Assembly (NCBI GenBank): GCA_023954595.1 | Contig: JAGSHJ010000212.1 | Span: 1-5,553, forward strand | From: Bacteriovoracaceae bacterium | GTDB taxonomy: Bacteria; Bdellovibrionota; Bacteriovoracia; Bacteriovoracales; Bacteriovoracaceae | Length of the DNA: 5,553 nt | Direction of reading: 5' to 3' | In this document: one piece after another, positions 4,241 to 5,553 of the stretch | How the letters are laid out: the number at the start of each line of letters is the position of its first letter | How positions within the stretch are numbered: position 1 is the first letter of the stretch | Position numbers and translations under genes: made by a program | The notes under the pieces: generated by a model | Databases searched by the model: none | What the model saw: the letters and a program-made list of their open reading frames with translations, nothing else | Told to the model about the DNA's origin: nothing

Positions 4241-5553
4241 AATACGACACAAAATCAATCGACAACAACCAAAAGTATTCACCCAGTAGTAAGAGCTCTT
4301 CTTGAGAAAAGAGGCTTTGATTCGGATAGTTTTGATGACTTCTTCTCTTGGGACTTGAGACAACTCCCCGATCTTACCGCCATGCATGACATGGAAAAGA
4401 CAGCTACAAGAATAATAGAAGCAATCGATAACAATGAAAAAATAGGCATCTATGGCGATTACGATGTTGATGGCACAACTTCATGTGCGCTGTTTTATCA
4501 GTTTTTTCAAATGCTCGATGTTGAAGTTGAGCTGTTTCAGCCAAGTAGATTTGTTGAAGGTTACGGAATTCACCCGGTTTCAGTTGATAATGCTCTAGAG
4601 AAAGATGTGAAGTTATTGATCTCTGTTGATTGTGGGATTTCTAATTTAGAAACCGCCGATTATGCCAAAGAGAAAAATCTTGATCTTATTATTACAGATC
4701 ACCATAAAGACACTAAAGAACACATACCTCGTGCCTATGCGGTAGTTAATCCTAATAGACGAGATGAGCCTGAAGATAGTCCTCTAAAAGCACTTGCAGG
4801 TGTAGGAGTGGCCTTTGCAGTTTGTTTGAAAGTTAAAAACCTTCTTGCGGCCAAGGGTATTGAAACTCCAAGCATATACCCTCTTTTGCAATTTGTTGGA
4901 ATTGGAACAATTTGTGACATGGCACCACTTAACACCATGAACATAAAGCTGACCCGTCATGGCCTTAAACAAATACCAAAAACAGAGTATGCGGGTATTG
5001 AATGTTTCTTCTCAGACGAAGATCGACAATACCCAGTGATTCCAAGCGAGAAAATATCATTTTATGTAGGGCCTTTGATTAATTCAAAAGGCAGATTGGA
5101 TCACCCAGACAAGGCCTTAAGACTTTTAATAGCCAAAGAACATAAAGAAGCTTTTCATAACTATAGCCATTTAGAAATTTCAAATCGTGAAAGAAAATTG
5201 ATTCAAGCACAAGTTTTTAACGAAGCGAAGAAACAAGTTATCAGCGAGATGAGAGGCACAGAGCATTTGATAAGTGTAGTTTACTCTCCAGAGTGGCATG
5301 AAGGCGTTATAGGAATTGTAGCAAGTAAGCTTGTAGAGACATTTGGTGTTCCGGCGGTTGTTTTCACAGACAGTGAAGATAAGAGCATTATAAAAGCAAG
5401 TGCCCGTAGTGCGGGTGAGCTTGATTTATTTGAGAACCTCAAAGCATGTGAAGAGCTTTTCTTAAAGTTTGGAGGTCATAAAGCTGCGGCAGGACTCTCC
5501 ATGCCAAAAGAGAATTTCACAGACTTTAAGAATAAGATAAATGGATTACTCGA
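4235..5553 (+). CDS. recJ: single-stranded-DNA-specific 5'-3' exonuclease RecJ, N-terminal 439 residues (3' end outside window)
   Basis: RecJ degrades single-stranded DNA 5' to 3' in recombination, mismatch and base-excision repair, in the cytoplasm. The DHH-family motifs are intact: GDYDVDG (74-80, metal-binding aspartates), SVDCG (130-134), TDHH (154-157), AGVGVAF (188-194) and ICDMAPL (226-232). Then come GPLINSKGRL (279-288), WHEGVIGIVASKL of the DHHA1 domain (354-366), ASARS (388-392) and GGHKAAAGL (413-421). The well-studied E. coli enzyme has 577 residues, so the missing part is mainly the OB-fold/C-terminal region. The ATG at 4235 is chosen because residues from HPVVRALLEKRG (16-27) already align with the normal N-terminal region, and the next in-frame ATG (4382) would remove it. 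No in-frame ATG, GTG or TTG exists between the upstream stop (4190-4192) and 4235. There is no Shine-Dalgarno sequence. The last complete codon ends at 5551. Confidence 0.95.
   Translation, partial: MANTTQNQSTTTKSIHPVVRALLEKRGFDSDSFDDFFSWDLRQLPDLTAMHDMEKTATRIIEAIDNNEKIGIYGDYDVDGTTSCALFYQFFQMLDVEVELFQPSRFVEGYGIHPVSVDNALEKDVKLLISVDCGISNLETADYAKEKNLDLIITDHHKDTKEHIPRAYAVVNPNRRDEPEDSPLKALAGVGVAFAVCLKVKNLLAAKGIETPSIYPLLQFVGIGTICDMAPLNTMNIKLTRHGLKQIPKTEYAGIECFFSDEDRQYPVIPSEKISFYVGPLINSKGRLDHPDKALRLLIAKEHKEAFHNYSHLEISNRERKLIQAQVFNEAKKQVISEMRGTEHLISVVYSPEWHEGVIGIVASKLVETFGVPAVVFTDSEDKSIIKASARSAGELDLFENLKACEELFLKFGGHKAAAGLSMPKENFTDFKNKINGLL

Noticed and set aside
4210..4305. Short open frame (31 codons) overlapping the recJ start in another frame
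   Set aside because: It has no ribosome binding site and serine/asparagine-rich low-information content, and its whole 3' part is recJ coding sequence.

Overview
This AT-rich window comes from a bacterium. Standard intrinsic terminators, Shine-Dalgarno sites, a PhoX-type phosphatase and an exported protein with a Sec-type signal peptide point to a Gram-negative. A marine or predatory deltaproteobacterial-type lineage such as Bacteriovoracales would fit, but that is a guess from style and not a demonstrated assignment. There are five protein genes, two of them cut by the window ends. I see no tRNA, rRNA, CRISPR array, insertion sequence or phage gene.

Layout. Positions 1-630 (+) are the C-terminal 209 residues of a PhoX/DUF839 family phosphatase. 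Positions 631-2073 (-) are a complete NhaC-family sodium/proton antiporter. The two genes converge with their stop codons touching (0 bp apart), and one perfect 8-bp inverted repeat supplies the 3' end of both. Positions 2074-2333 are a divergent control region. It holds a good nhaC promoter and ribosome binding site, a three-arm set of overlapping inverted repeats, a further dyad, and two weak competing promoter candidates for the rightward gene (sigma70-type and sigma54-like). Positions 2334-3824 (+) encode a 496-residue exported, acidic, coiled-coil protein with a very methionine-rich segment. I do not recognise its family. It ends in a textbook terminator at 3852-3875. Positions 3947-4192 (+) encode an 81-residue zinc-ribbon protein of unknown function. 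From 4235 to the window end (+) lies recJ, the single-strand-specific 5'-3' exonuclease, present as its first 439 residues.

How the genes relate. No pathway joins all five. PhoX (phosphate scavenging) and NhaC (ion homeostasis) are envelope housekeeping functions, and the coiled-coil protein is predicted to be exported. The zinc-ribbon gene and recJ could be one transcription unit, with a 42-bp gap and no terminator with a T-tract. However, recJ also seems to have its own extended -10 promoter, whose predicted start site falls on the recJ ATG. The recJ ATG has no Shine-Dalgarno sequence and lies in an arm of a perfect 8-bp dyad, which makes this the most interesting regulatory feature. The two most novel objects are this recJ start region and the Met-rich coiled-coil protein with its dyad-rich upstream region. 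Nothing seen amounts to a clear new multi-gene system.
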